64,000 nucleotides of DNA from UBA7803 sp040219935 (lineage in GTDB: Bacteria > Pseudomonadota > Gammaproteobacteria > Pseudomonadales > Azotimanducaceae): positions 1 to 64,000 of the forward strand of contig JAVJUA010000084.1 in NCBI GenBank assembly GCA_040219935.1, written 5' to 3'. Position numbers and translations under genes: made by a program. Of this stretch, positions 44,431 to 52,789 are shown piece by piece (the first letter of the stretch is position 1; each line of letters opens with the position of its first letter). The notes beneath the pieces were generated by a model. The model was not told where the DNA came from. It did no database searches and saw only the letters and a program-made list of their open reading frames with translations.

Positions 44431-45348
44431 TTGACCGACCTGCCGAAGATCGAACACGTCTATCAGAACCACCATATGGACGCGAACCGGTGGCGCTGGT
44501 TCACGCCGCGAGATGGCGACATCATCATCGCCACCTCCTACAAGGCCGGCACCACGTTCACCCAGACCATCGTCGGCAACCTGCTGTTTCCCGACGGCAA
44601 CCTGCCGGGGCCGGCGAGTGAGATCTCGCCCTGGCTGGATCAGCGGATATTCCCGCTGGAGCTGGTGCTGGGTCAGCTCGAAGCTCAGACCCATCGGCGC
44701 TACATGAAGACGCACCTGCCGCTGGACGGCATTCCCTACTACGAGAACGCCTACTACATCTGTGTGTCTCGAGACCCGCGGGACGTGTTCATGTCACTGC
44801 TGAACCACTGGGGGAATCACACGCCGGAGTTCTATGCGTTCATCAACGGGGTGCCCGGCCTGGTGGGCGAGCCTTTCCCCCAGTTCGTGGATGACGTGAA
44901 GCGCACCTGGCGCGAGTGGATGACGAAGAACTCGTTCCCGTGGGAGATCGGCGGGTACCCCTACTGGTCGCACTTGAGCCATGCGCTGACCTACTGGCGC
45001 TACCGGCATCTGCCCAACGTCATGATGCTGCACTTCAACGACCTGCTCGCCGACCTCGACGGCGAGATGCGGCGCATCGCCGACTATCTCGGCATTCACG
45101 TGCCCGACGCCCTGTGGAGCGACGTGGTGCGCCGCTGCCGGTTCGAAGAGGTGAAGAAGAACCCTGCCAGCGTCGTGGGTGACAACATCGACTTCGCCTT
45201 CAAGGGCGGCGCCGACACGTTCATCCACAAAGGCACCAACGGCCGCTGGGTGGGCGTGCTGGACGAGGACGATCTCGCTCTGTACCGGGAAGCCATGGCC
45301 CGGCTGCCGGCAGACTACGCCCACTGGCTGGAGCACGGGCGGGGCTGA
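44431..45348 (+). CDS. Sulfotransferase (PAPS-dependent)
   Basis: This 305-aa protein is a sulfotransferase of the cytosolic type. The 5'-phosphosulfate loop is IIIATSYKAGTTFTQTIVGN near residue 30-48, the catalytic His region is MKTHLPLDGIPYYE, and the 3'-phosphate site is YICVSRDPRDVFMSLLNHW. The C-terminal loop is FIHKGTNGRWVGVLDEDD. The start is TTG at 44431 after GGAGG. It transfers sulfate from PAPS to an alcohol or amine; the acceptor is unknown. Confidence 0.9.
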   Translation: MTDLPKIEHVYQNHHMDANRWRWFTPRDGDIIIATSYKAGTTFTQTIVGNLLFPDGNLPGPASEISPWLDQRIFPLELVLGQLEAQTHRRYMKTHLPLDGIPYYENAYYICVSRDPRDVFMSLLNHWGNHTPEFYAFINGVPGLVGEPFPQFVDDVKRTWREWMTKNSFPWEIGGYPYWSHLSHALTYWRYRHLPNVMMLHFNDLLADLDGEMRRIADYLGIHVPDALWSDVVRRCRFEEVKKNPASVVGDNIDFAFKGGADTFIHKGTNGRWVGVLDEDDLALYREAMARLPADYAHWLEHGRG

Positions 45349-45373
45349 CGCCACCGCCCGATCGCGGGGGTGG

Positions 45374-45532
45374 TCAGGCCAGTTGAGACAACCCGAACAG
45401 CCCGGCGAACAGCACCCCCAGCGTCGCGGCCTGCGCGACGATGCCGGCGTAGATCGAGCGGAACGGGTCTTCGATCCAGCGGCTGACGGCGCTCGGCCGA
45501 TTCTGCTGCTGCTTCTGGGCCTGATCGGTCAT
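45374..45532 (-). CDS. Small single-pass membrane protein, 52 aa
   Basis: A short frame starts at ATG 45532. It has a polar Gln-rich N-terminus (MTDQAQKQQQNRPSAVSRW) and one hydrophobic helix (AQAATLGVLFAGLFGLSQLA). It converges on the sulfotransferase gene. The composition is protein-like, but the ribosome-binding site is weak, so this is a moderate call. Confidence 0.45.
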   Translation of the reverse strand: MTDQAQKQQQNRPSAVSRWIEDPFRSIYAGIVAQAATLGVLFAGLFGLSQLA

Positions 45533-45754
45533 GTCGGTTCTCGTCGTTTGGAGTCCAGCGCAGTGTAGGGAGCTGAACCGCGGGCACCACTCGGTTGGCC
45601 CGAACACCGAGTTCGGAAATCGCGTTCGCGCAGGGGTTGCAGGCGCGCGAGCGATCTGTGTTGACACGACACATGCCCGTAGATATAAACGATGTTCACA
45701 TAGGCCGTGGGCGATGGCGCCAGGCGGTCGACATCCTGCGGCCCGGGAGACGGC

Positions 45755-47110
45755 ATGAAGGCGCTCACCAAGACTCAAGCCGTGCTCTACGCGGCGCCCT
45801 GGAACGCCTACGCCTTCATCATGCTTCCCCTCGGGGTGGTGCTGCCCACGTACTATGCCGAGGCCACCCTGGCGAGCATGGCCGCCATCGGTGCGGTGAG
45901 CGGCATCTCGCGCCTGTTCGATGCGGTGACCGACCCGCTGATCGGCTACCTGTCTGACCGCACCAGATCGCGGCTGGGGCCTCGCAAGCCCTGGGTGATT
46001 CTCGGCGGCGCGGTGACCTGCGTGGCCATCTTCTACCTGTTCCAGCCGCCGCCCGACGCCGGCATCGGCTACTACGCCGCGGCGTCGTTCGCTCTGTACC
46101 TCGGCTACACCCTGTTCGACATCCCTCACAAGGCCTGGTACAGCGAGGTGACGGCCGACTACGACGACCGCTCCCGGCTGGCCACCTACGTCGCCGTGTT
46201 TACGGTGCTGGGCAGCATTCTGTTCTGGATCGTGCCGATCGCGCTGTCGCCGATCACGGGTACCACGGCCATCGGTCCGGAGTCGTTCACCACCATTGCC
46301 TGGCTGTTCCTGGCGGTGCTGCCGCTGTCCATCGTCGGCGCGGTCTTGTTCGTGCCCAACGGCCGCACCGTGCAAACCCAGGCCACCGGGCTGTCGGCGG
46401 TGTTCCGCTCGATACGGCGCAACAAGCCGTTCCTGCGCTTCCTTGCTGCGGTGTCGCTGTGGGGCGTTGGCCAGGGCATGTACTTCAGCGTCGTGTTCAT
46501 CGTCATGCGCGACTACCTGGGCCTGGGCGAGCAGTTCGCCGCCATGATGATCTTCTTCTTCATCGTCCAGTTCGCGTCCATGCCGGTGTGGGCCAAGATC
46601 ATGGGTCGCTATGGCAAGCACCGGTCGTGGGCGGTGAGCTGGGGTTTCGGCGCGGTCTGGAGCCTGATCATCCTGCTGTTCGAGCCGGGCAACGCCCCAT
46701 TCTGGCCCGTGCTCGGGGTGATTCTGGTGAGTGCGGCGGTCAACGGCGCCAGCTACATCGCACCCCGCGCCGTGCTCGGCGACATCATCGACTACGACGT
46801 GCTGCGCACGCGAGTCAACAACAGTGGCAAGTACTTCGCCTTCAACACCCTGCTGGACAAGGCCCTGATCGGCATCGGCGTCGGCGTCACCTTTCCGCTG
46901 CTGAGCCTGTTCGGCTACCAGATCGGAGCCGCCAACGACGACTTCGCCAACTTCGGCCTGCTGCTGTGCTACCTGGGCATTCCCCTGGTGACGCACCTGC
47001 TGGCGGCCGCCATGCTCTGGAACTTCCCCATCGACCGGCGTCGACATGGCATCATCCGCCGACGCATAGACATGCTGGTAGCGCGCAACGTGATCGACAT
47101 GAAGGAATGA
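45755..47110 (+). CDS. MFS transporter of the GPH (glycoside-pentoside-hexuronide) type
   Basis: This about 451-aa protein has twelve membrane helices. The cation-coupled GPH signature is clear: SRLFDAVTDPLIGYLSDRTR followed by RLGPRKPWVILGG. A further motif is LGDIIDYDVLRTRVNNSGK, with the Asp-Tyr pattern of MelB-like carriers. The ATG at 45755 was chosen because the family starts at MKALTKTQAVLYAAP. The 222 bases upstream hold no further gene. Substrate and cation are unknown. Confidence 0.87.
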   Translation: MKALTKTQAVLYAAPWNAYAFIMLPLGVVLPTYYAEATLASMAAIGAVSGISRLFDAVTDPLIGYLSDRTRSRLGPRKPWVILGGAVTCVAIFYLFQPPPDAGIGYYAAASFALYLGYTLFDIPHKAWYSEVTADYDDRSRLATYVAVFTVLGSILFWIVPIALSPITGTTAIGPESFTTIAWLFLAVLPLSIVGAVLFVPNGRTVQTQATGLSAVFRSIRRNKPFLRFLAAVSLWGVGQGMYFSVVFIVMRDYLGLGEQFAAMMIFFFIVQFASMPVWAKIMGRYGKHRSWAVSWGFGAVWSLIILLFEPGNAPFWPVLGVILVSAAVNGASYIAPRAVLGDIIDYDVLRTRVNNSGKYFAFNTLLDKALIGIGVGVTFPLLSLFGYQIGAANDDFANFGLLLCYLGIPLVTHLLAAAMLWNFPIDRRRHGIIRRRIDMLVARNVIDMKE

Positions 47111-47139
47111 CTGAGCATGGCAGATGATCGGCCCGGCCG

Positions 47140-48606
47140 GTGCGCTCCGGCCGCCGCGTCGAGCACAATCCCGTGAGGCCGCCCGTCCAGCGGGATCTTG
47201 GCGGCCAGGCGAGGGTGGGCAACCAGCTCGCCCTGATCCGGCGCGCCCGCGGCCTCGATCTCGGCGGCGCCTACCAGATCCCCCCTGGCGATCCGGTCAG
47301 CCACTTCGGCGCCGGCTTCGCCACCGTACTCGCCGCCAACCATTTCATCGCCGGCTTCGATGCCGATTTCGTGGCGGAGCATCTCGGCTACTTCACCGCC
47401 CCCCTGGCCGATCGGCGCCACGTCATGCGCTACCAGGTGGATGACAGGGCACGATCGGTGAGCGTGCTGCTCGACAACGGCGTGACCCGCACCGCGCGCA
47501 TCTGCGGCGACCAGGGCGCCGTGGCCATTCCACTCGGGGCGGACGACGTTGGCTTCACGCCGGTGGCGGTGCCGAAGCGCCCGCGAACTCAGGATCCCGA
47601 GGCGTGGCCCGATGGCGAGGTCGACGGCTCGTCGTCCGCCGATGTGGATGATGCCGCGCTCCAGGCAGCATTCGATGTCGCCTTCGCGGAGGGCACCATG
47701 ACGGCCGCCATGGTGGTGACCCATCGGGGGCGGGTGGTGGCGGAACGCTACGCCCCGGGCGTCGGCCTCCACACGCCGCTGGAAAGCTGGTCCATGGGCA
47801 AGAGCCTGACGGGCATCCTGCTGGGCATGCTGATCCACCAGGGCGAGTACGAGTTGACCGAGCCGGCGCCCCTGCCCCAGTGGCAGGGCGCGGGGGACCC
47901 GCGCGCGGCCATCACGGTGGCCCACCTGCTGCAGATGGCCAGCGGGCTCAGATTCCGCGCCATGCAGGACCCGGACTATCAGCCGTCGCTCGGTTATCCC
48001 GACCACCTGTACGTCTACAACGGCGGCGTCGACGCCTTCGAATTCGCCGCCTCGCGGCCGCTTCAGTATCTGCCGGGCACCGTAGGCCGCTACCGTAACG
48101 TCGATCCGGTGCTCGCCAACTATCTGGTGCGCCTGGCCGTCGAGCGGCGCGGCGAGGAGTACCTGACCTGGCCGCAGCGGGCGCTGTTCGACCGGCTGGG
48201 CATCGTCGACATGACGCTCGAGACCGATCCGTTCGGCAACTTCCTGCTGCAGGGCTACGAGTTCGGCACCGCCCGCGACTGGGCCAAGCTCGGCAATCTG
48301 TATCTGCAGGACGGCGTGTGGCTGGGAGAGCGGCTGCTGCCGGAAGGCTGGTCGACGGTGGCTGCCACGCCGGCGCCGGGCTGGGTGGCCGACGGCCGTC
48401 CTATCTACGGCGGGTCGCTGTGCTGGATCAATGCCGACGGCGAGCTGCCGGTGCCCACCGACGCCTACTTCATGGCGGGCGCGGGCGGGCAGCGCACCAT
48501 CATCGTGCCGTCCCACGATCTGGTGATCGTGCGTCTGGGGCACTACAGCGGTACCCCGCGACCGGAGGCTTTCGGCGCCATCGTCGCTGCCGTCGGCGCC
48601 CGCTGA
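47140..48606 (+). CDS. Serine hydrolase of the beta-lactamase / 6-aminohexanoate-hydrolase family
   Basis: This up to 488-aa protein has the class C beta-lactamase-like fold. The catalytic SxxK reads ESWSMGKSLTGILLGMLI, preceded by VVTHRGRVVAERYAPG. The Tyr motif is probably VGRYRNVDPVLANYLV, and the C-terminal motif lies in MAGAGGQRTIIVPSHDLV. About 150 residues precede the catalytic domain (FGAGFATVLAANHFIAGFDA), as in many 6-aminohexanoate-dimer-hydrolase-like proteins. The start is uncertain: GTG at 47140, 47176 or 47215. There is no evident signal peptide. Confidence 0.82.
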   Translation: MRSGRRVEHNPVRPPVQRDLGGQARVGNQLALIRRARGLDLGGAYQIPPGDPVSHFGAGFATVLAANHFIAGFDADFVAEHLGYFTAPLADRRHVMRYQVDDRARSVSVLLDNGVTRTARICGDQGAVAIPLGADDVGFTPVAVPKRPRTQDPEAWPDGEVDGSSSADVDDAALQAAFDVAFAEGTMTAAMVVTHRGRVVAERYAPGVGLHTPLESWSMGKSLTGILLGMLIHQGEYELTEPAPLPQWQGAGDPRAAITVAHLLQMASGLRFRAMQDPDYQPSLGYPDHLYVYNGGVDAFEFAASRPLQYLPGTVGRYRNVDPVLANYLVRLAVERRGEEYLTWPQRALFDRLGIVDMTLETDPFGNFLLQGYEFGTARDWAKLGNLYLQDGVWLGERLLPEGWSTVAATPAPGWVADGRPIYGGSLCWINADGELPVPTDAYFMAGAGGQRTIIVPSHDLVIVRLGHYSGTPRPEAFGAIVAAVGAR

Positions 48607-48669
48607 TCTGCCACGCCCGTTGTGGCGCCGGCGCTTTCGTTCGGGCGCGGAAGCTGGTCAACTGGCGTC

Positions 48670-49557
48670 ATGAAGATCCCCAGCGAGCTCAAGAGCCTCA
48701 TCGACGACGGCGTCATCCAGGCGGTGCTGCGACCGCTGAAGAGCGGTAAGGAAGCGTCGGTGTACGTGGTCCGGGTGGGTGAAGCCATCCGTTGCGCCAA
48801 GGTCTACAAGAATGCGTCCCAGCGCAGCTTTCAGCAGCGCGCCCAGTACCACGAGGGCCGCTCGGGCCGCGGCAGCCGCCAGAACCGGGCCATCGGCCGG
48901 CGCACGCGTTTCGGCCGCGAGGCCGAGGAAGCCGCCTGGAAGAACGCCGAGGTAGACGCCCTCTACCAGCTTCGCGCCGCCGGCGTGCGCGTGCCGGAAC
49001 CCCACGGGTTCATCGACGGCGTGCTGCTGATGGAGCTGATCACCGACGCGGAAGGCCACGCGGCCCCCGGTCTGGGGGAGGTTGAGCTGACGCCGGATCA
49101 GGCGCGCGCGTATCACCAGTTCCTGGTGCAACAGGTGCAGCGCATGCTGTGCGCGGGGCTCATTCACGGCGATCTGTCGGAGTACAACGTGCTGGTGGGC
49201 GCGGACGGGCCGGTCATCATCGATCTGCCTCAGGTGGTAGCAGCGTCGGCGAACAACAGCGCTCGCGACATGCTGCTGCGCGACGTCAGAAACCTCACCG
49301 CGACGCTCGCGCGCTTCGCGCCCGAGCTGGCCGCCACCCGCTACGGTGAGGAGCTGTGGGCGCTGTACGAGTCGGGCGCGCTGCGCGCAGCAACCCGGCT
49401 CACCGGCGAATTCGCGGAGGACACCTCGCCGGTGGACATCGCCGAGGTGCAGCAGGTGGTGGAGCACGCCCGGGACGAAGCCGAGCGCCGCCAGCGCGGC
49501 CGGGAAGCGGCCGAGGCCGGCGAGCCGGCGGCGCCGGTACCCGACTACGACGCTTAG
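48670..49557 (+). CDS. RIO1-like atypical serine/threonine kinase (PA4780-type)
   Basis: This 295-aa protein has the RIO kinase layout. The P-loop is LKSGKEASVYVVRVGEAIRC, followed by the Lys in RCAKVYKNASQRSFQQR. The flexible loop is Arg-rich (GRSGRGSRQNRAIGRRTRFG). The catalytic loop is LIHGDLSEYNVLVG and the metal loop is IIDLPQVVAAS, with D in both. The ATG at 48670 is the family start. Its stop overlaps the stop of the convergent DUF35 gene. The bacterial role is unclear; family members occur in gammaproteobacteria. Confidence 0.9.
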   Translation: MKIPSELKSLIDDGVIQAVLRPLKSGKEASVYVVRVGEAIRCAKVYKNASQRSFQQRAQYHEGRSGRGSRQNRAIGRRTRFGREAEEAAWKNAEVDALYQLRAAGVRVPEPHGFIDGVLLMELITDAEGHAAPGLGEVELTPDQARAYHQFLVQQVQRMLCAGLIHGDLSEYNVLVGADGPVIIDLPQVVAASANNSARDMLLRDVRNLTATLARFAPELAATRYGEELWALYESGALRAATRLTGEFAEDTSPVDIAEVQQVVEHARDEAERRQRGREAAEAGEPAAPVPDYDA

Positions 49558-49973
49558 CGCGGGTCAGCCGGGGCGAACCGCAGCAGCGTCACCTCGTCCG
49601 CAACCCGATCGAACACGGGCCGCAGGCGCATGCCGACGCGGACGTCCTCGTCGGCGACGTCCACCAGCGTCGAGGTGAGCCGCACCCCCTCGTCGAGCTC
49701 CACCACCGCCAGGCGCTGCGGCACCTCGTCGGCGAAGAAGGGTGCCGTGGGCTGACGGGCGATGGTGAAGGTGTAGAGCGTGCCGGCGCCGCTCACCTGG
49801 CGCCAGTCGAGCCGGTCGGACAGGCAGTGGTGGCAGCGGCTGCGCGGGTAGAACACCCAGGCATCGCAGTCGCCGCAGCGCTGGATCATCACCCGGCCCG
49901 CCATGAGGCCGTCCCAGAACGGGCGGCTCACCGGCGTCGGGTGGGGCATCGGCTTGGCGAGGGGTTCCTTCAT
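49554..49973 (-). CDS. Zinc-ribbon OB-fold protein (DUF35)
   Basis: This 139-aa protein has the four-cysteine zinc ribbon QRCGDCDAWVFYPRSRCHHC followed by an OB-fold (GAGTLYTFTIARQPTAPFFA, then LAVVELDEGVRLTSTLVD). Such proteins form tight complexes with thiolase-like enzymes, as ChsH2 does with Ltp2 in steroid side-chain cleavage. It starts 3 bases after the thiolase-like gene ends, on the same strand. The 3' end overlaps the RIO kinase stop in a convergent arrangement. Confidence 0.9.
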   Translation of the reverse strand: MKEPLAKPMPHPTPVSRPFWDGLMAGRVMIQRCGDCDAWVFYPRSRCHHCLSDRLDWRQVSGAGTLYTFTIARQPTAPFFADEVPQRLAVVELDEGVRLTSTLVDVADEDVRVGMRLRPVFDRVADEVTLLRFAPADPR

Positions 49974-49975
49974 GA

Positions 49976-51175
49976 TCAGCCTCCCTGGAGCAGCAGCGCG
50001 CTCTGCTCGCTCATGACGCCGCCGGTGCCGGAGACGTAGACGGTGTCGCAGCCCTGTACCTGGCGCTGGCCGCCCCGGCCCATGAGCTGGCGGGCGGCTT
50101 CCACCACCTGGGTCATGCCGCCCGCGCCGCCGGCCTGGCCCATGGAGAGCTGGCCGCCGTGGGTGTTCACCGGGAAGTCGCCCGCGCAGGTCAGGTCGTG
50201 GCTGCGGATGAAGTCCATGCCTTCGCCCTTGCCGCAGAAGCCGGCATCCTCGAGGGTGAGCAGCACGGTGATGGTGTAGCAGTCGTAGATCTCGGCGACA
50301 TCGACGTCGGCCGGCGTCAGCCCGGCCATGGCGAACGCCTGGTCCGAAGCCGGTCCCACCGGGGTGCGGCACATGTCGGCCGCGTAGGTGGGGGTCTTTA
50401 TGGTGAGGTGCTCGCCGAAGCCGGTAACGAACGCGGGCCGATGCCGGCAGCGGGCGGCCACCTCCTTGCTCGCCAGCACCACGGCACCACCGCCGGCCAC
50501 CGGCATGACGATCTCGAGCATGCGCAGCGGGTCGGCGATCAGCTTGCTGGCCAGCACCTCCTCGACGCTGACCGGCTTGCCGTGGAAGGCGGCATTGGGG
50601 TTCAGCGCGCCGCTCCGGCGCTGGTCGGCCACCAGCTTGGCCATGACCGCCGGATCGTAGCCGAACTCGGCGGCGTAACGCTGGGCGATCATGGCGTAGC
50701 CGCAGTTCTGAGCCAGGTTGCCGTAGGGAATGTCGAATTCGGCCTGGGGGGAACCCCAGTTGGGGCTTGACGACTGATAGTAGATGAAGGGGTTCACCGG
50801 CTGCGGCACCGGGTTGCTGGGGATGGGCAGCGACGGCAGGGCGCACACCACCACGTCGCAGATGCCGAGCTCGATGGCGGCGGCCGCGCGCCACACCATG
50901 CCCACGGCGGTAGCGCCGCCGAGGTCGATGCGCTCGGCGAAGTTGACCGGCTGGCCCAGGTACTCGACCACGGTGGCCGGGGTGAACATGCCGGCCTCGC
51001 GGATGTCGGCGCAGCACACGCCGTCGATGTCGCGGGCTTCGAGCCCCGCGTCTGCCAGGGCCTGGTGGGTGAGCTCGGCCCACTGCTCCAGGGTGAACTT
51101 GCGCGGGCCGTCGTACTTGCGCTGGTGCGGATATTCCGCGAGGCCGACGATGGCGGCCTCTCCTCGTAAACCCAT
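49976..51175 (-). CDS. Thiolase-like protein of the SCP2/Ltp2 group, without active-site Cys at the usual place
   Basis: This 399-aa protein has the thiolase fold typical of lipid-transfer-protein thiolases. The region normally holding the nucleophilic Cys reads IDLGGATAVGMVWRAAAAIE, without Cys. DVAEIYDCYTITVLLTLEDA and PVNTHGGQLSMGQAGGAGGM are present. This pattern fits Ltp2-type retro-aldolases working with a DUF35 partner rather than a degradative thiolase. The DUF35 gene follows immediately, so the two are predicted to form a complex acting on an acyl-CoA, perhaps a steroid or branched side chain. Confidence 0.88.
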   Translation of the reverse strand: MGLRGEAAIVGLAEYPHQRKYDGPRKFTLEQWAELTHQALADAGLEARDIDGVCCADIREAGMFTPATVVEYLGQPVNFAERIDLGGATAVGMVWRAAAAIELGICDVVVCALPSLPIPSNPVPQPVNPFIYYQSSSPNWGSPQAEFDIPYGNLAQNCGYAMIAQRYAAEFGYDPAVMAKLVADQRRSGALNPNAAFHGKPVSVEEVLASKLIADPLRMLEIVMPVAGGGAVVLASKEVAARCRHRPAFVTGFGEHLTIKTPTYAADMCRTPVGPASDQAFAMAGLTPADVDVAEIYDCYTITVLLTLEDAGFCGKGEGMDFIRSHDLTCAGDFPVNTHGGQLSMGQAGGAGGMTQVVEAARQLMGRGGQRQVQGCDTVYVSGTGGVMSEQSALLLQGG

Positions 51176-51307
51176 GATGCTGCTCCTCCCCGGTTGGCCC
51201 GATGATAGGCCGGAACGCCGGCGCCTGAAACGCCCGAGGCTCGCAGCGGCGTTTCCCGTCGGCCGATGCTACGATCGTGGTCCGATCGGCGCGAAGCGGA
51301 GACAGCC

Positions 51308-52162
51308 ATGCACCTGGGCGTGACCACGGCGTTCAGCCAGAACACCCCCGTCGAGCACATCGTCGAGGTGGCGCGGCTGCTGGACGAGTCCGGCCTGCAC
51401 TCGCTGTGGGTGCCCGAGCACGTGATGTTCTTCCCGGACTACGCGTCGCGCTACCCCTACTCCGAGGACGGCCGGCTGGCCGGCGACCCAAAGGGCCTGA
51501 TCGACCCGTTCGCGGCGCTCACCTTCGTGGCGGCTCATACCCGCCGCATCCGCCTCGGCACCGGCATCTGCCTGGTGCCCCAGCGTCAGCCCATCTACAC
51601 CGCGCGGCTGGTGGCCGACCTCGACTACCTGTCCGGCGGCCGGGTGGACTTCGGCATCGGCATCGGCTGGCTGAAGGAGGAGTTCGACGCCCTGGGCATG
51701 GACTTCGCCACCCGCGCCGCGCGCTGCGCCGAGTACGTGGCCGTCATGAAGGCGCTGTGGACTCAGGAGGTGGCCGCCTTCGAGGGCGAGACGGTGCGCA
51801 TCGCGCCCTGCCACTTCCACCCGAAGCCAGTGCAGAAGCCGCACCCGCCGATTCTGGTGGGCGGGGAGAGCGAGCCGGCGCTGCGCCGGGTGGCCGCTTT
51901 CGCCGATGGCTGGTACGGCTTCGATCTGACGCCGGACGCGCTGGCCGAGCGCCTCGCGCGGCTTGATGCGCTGCTGGCCGAGCACGGCCGCAGCCGCGCC
52001 GAGGTGGCCGTGCACGTGGGCCCCAATCGCCATCGCCTGACGCCCGAGTCGTTCGCCGCCTATCGCGACCTCGGCGTCGAACAGGTGGTGGCGCCGCTGT
52101 TCGGCCGCGACCCGGACGACTTCAAGCGCCGGGTCGATCGTCTGCTCGACCTCGTCCGTTGA
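51308..52162 (+). CDS. LLM-class (luciferase-like) flavin/F420-dependent oxidoreductase
   Basis: This 284-aa TIM-barrel protein belongs to the LLM group. Family-like stretches are GLHSLWVPEHVMFFPDYASR, RIRLGTGICLVPQRQPIYTA, GGRVDFGIGIGWLKEEFDAL and KPHPPILVGGESEPALRRVA. It is divergent from the thiolase/DUF35 pair and has the length usual for F420-dependent members, but the cofactor (F420 or FMN) cannot be decided. The ATG at 51308 is the family start. Confidence 0.9.
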   Translation: MHLGVTTAFSQNTPVEHIVEVARLLDESGLHSLWVPEHVMFFPDYASRYPYSEDGRLAGDPKGLIDPFAALTFVAAHTRRIRLGTGICLVPQRQPIYTARLVADLDYLSGGRVDFGIGIGWLKEEFDALGMDFATRAARCAEYVAVMKALWTQEVAAFEGETVRIAPCHFHPKPVQKPHPPILVGGESEPALRRVAAFADGWYGFDLTPDALAERLARLDALLAEHGRSRAEVAVHVGPNRHRLTPESFAAYRDLGVEQVVAPLFGRDPDDFKRRVDRLLDLVR

Positions 52163-52183
52163 ACACCTTGTGAGGCCCCGGCC

Positions 52184-52789
52184 ATGATCGATCCGCAACC
52201 CTGCACCCTGGAAGGCCACGGCGTGCGCCTCGAGCCCATGCAGACCGGTCATGCGCCGGAGCTGGCAGACGCCGCCGCTGACGGCAGGCTCTGGGAGCTG
52301 TGGTTCACCTCGGTGCCGGGGCCCGGCGGGGTAGAGCGTTACGTCGCCGACGCCCTGGCCGGCCAGGCCAACGGCACCATGCTGCCGTTCGTGGTGCGTG
52401 ATCAGAGCGACGGCCGCATCGTCGGCAGCACCCGCTACCACGACATCGTCGCCGCCATTGACCGGGTGGAGATCGGCTACACCTGGTACGCGGCCAGCCG
52501 CCAGCGCAGCCACGTCAACACCGCCTGCAAGCTGCTGCTGATGACCCACGCCTTCGACACCCTGGGCTGTCAGGTGGTGGGCTGGCGCACCGACCACATG
52601 AACTTCCGATCGCAGCGCGCCATCGAGGCACTGGGCGCACACCGCGACGGCGTGATCCGTCATCATGCGCCGCGGCCCGACGGCACAGTGCGCAACACGG
52701 TCTTCTACAGCGTGCTGGCCCACGAGTGGCCGGACGTGCGGCGGCATTTGGAGCGGCGGCTGGCGCGCCACGGCTCGGCCGGGGCGTGA
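52184..52789 (+). CDS. GNAT-family N-acetyltransferase (RimJ/RimL-like)
   Basis: This 201-aa protein starts GHGVRLEPMQTGHAPELADA, the usual beta-1 of RimJ/RimL-type acetyltransferases. The middle has GSTRYHDIVAAIDRVEIGYT and the acetyl-CoA part has QRSHVNTACKLLLMTHAFDT. The C-terminal part has RSQRAIEALGAHRDGVIRHH. It acetylates an amine or a protein N-terminus; the substrate is unknown. The stop overlaps the GTG start of the amidase gene (GTGA). Confidence 0.88.
   Translation: MIDPQPCTLEGHGVRLEPMQTGHAPELADAAADGRLWELWFTSVPGPGGVERYVADALAGQANGTMLPFVVRDQSDGRIVGSTRYHDIVAAIDRVEIGYTWYAASRQRSHVNTACKLLLMTHAFDTLGCQVVGWRTDHMNFRSQRAIEALGAHRDGVIRHHAPRPDGTVRNTVFYSVLAHEWPDVRRHLERRLARHGSAGA

Noticed and set aside
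45374..47047. 557-codon - strand frame opposite the GPH transporter
   Set aside because: The transporter on the + strand has strong motifs, and the - frame is His/Gln/Arg-rich antisense sequence. Only its last 52 codons look like a separate small membrane protein.
49554..51083. 509-codon - strand frame spanning thiolase and DUF35 genes
   Set aside because: The first about 370 codons are an out-of-frame shadow of the thiolase gene; only the final 139 codons are the DUF35 protein.
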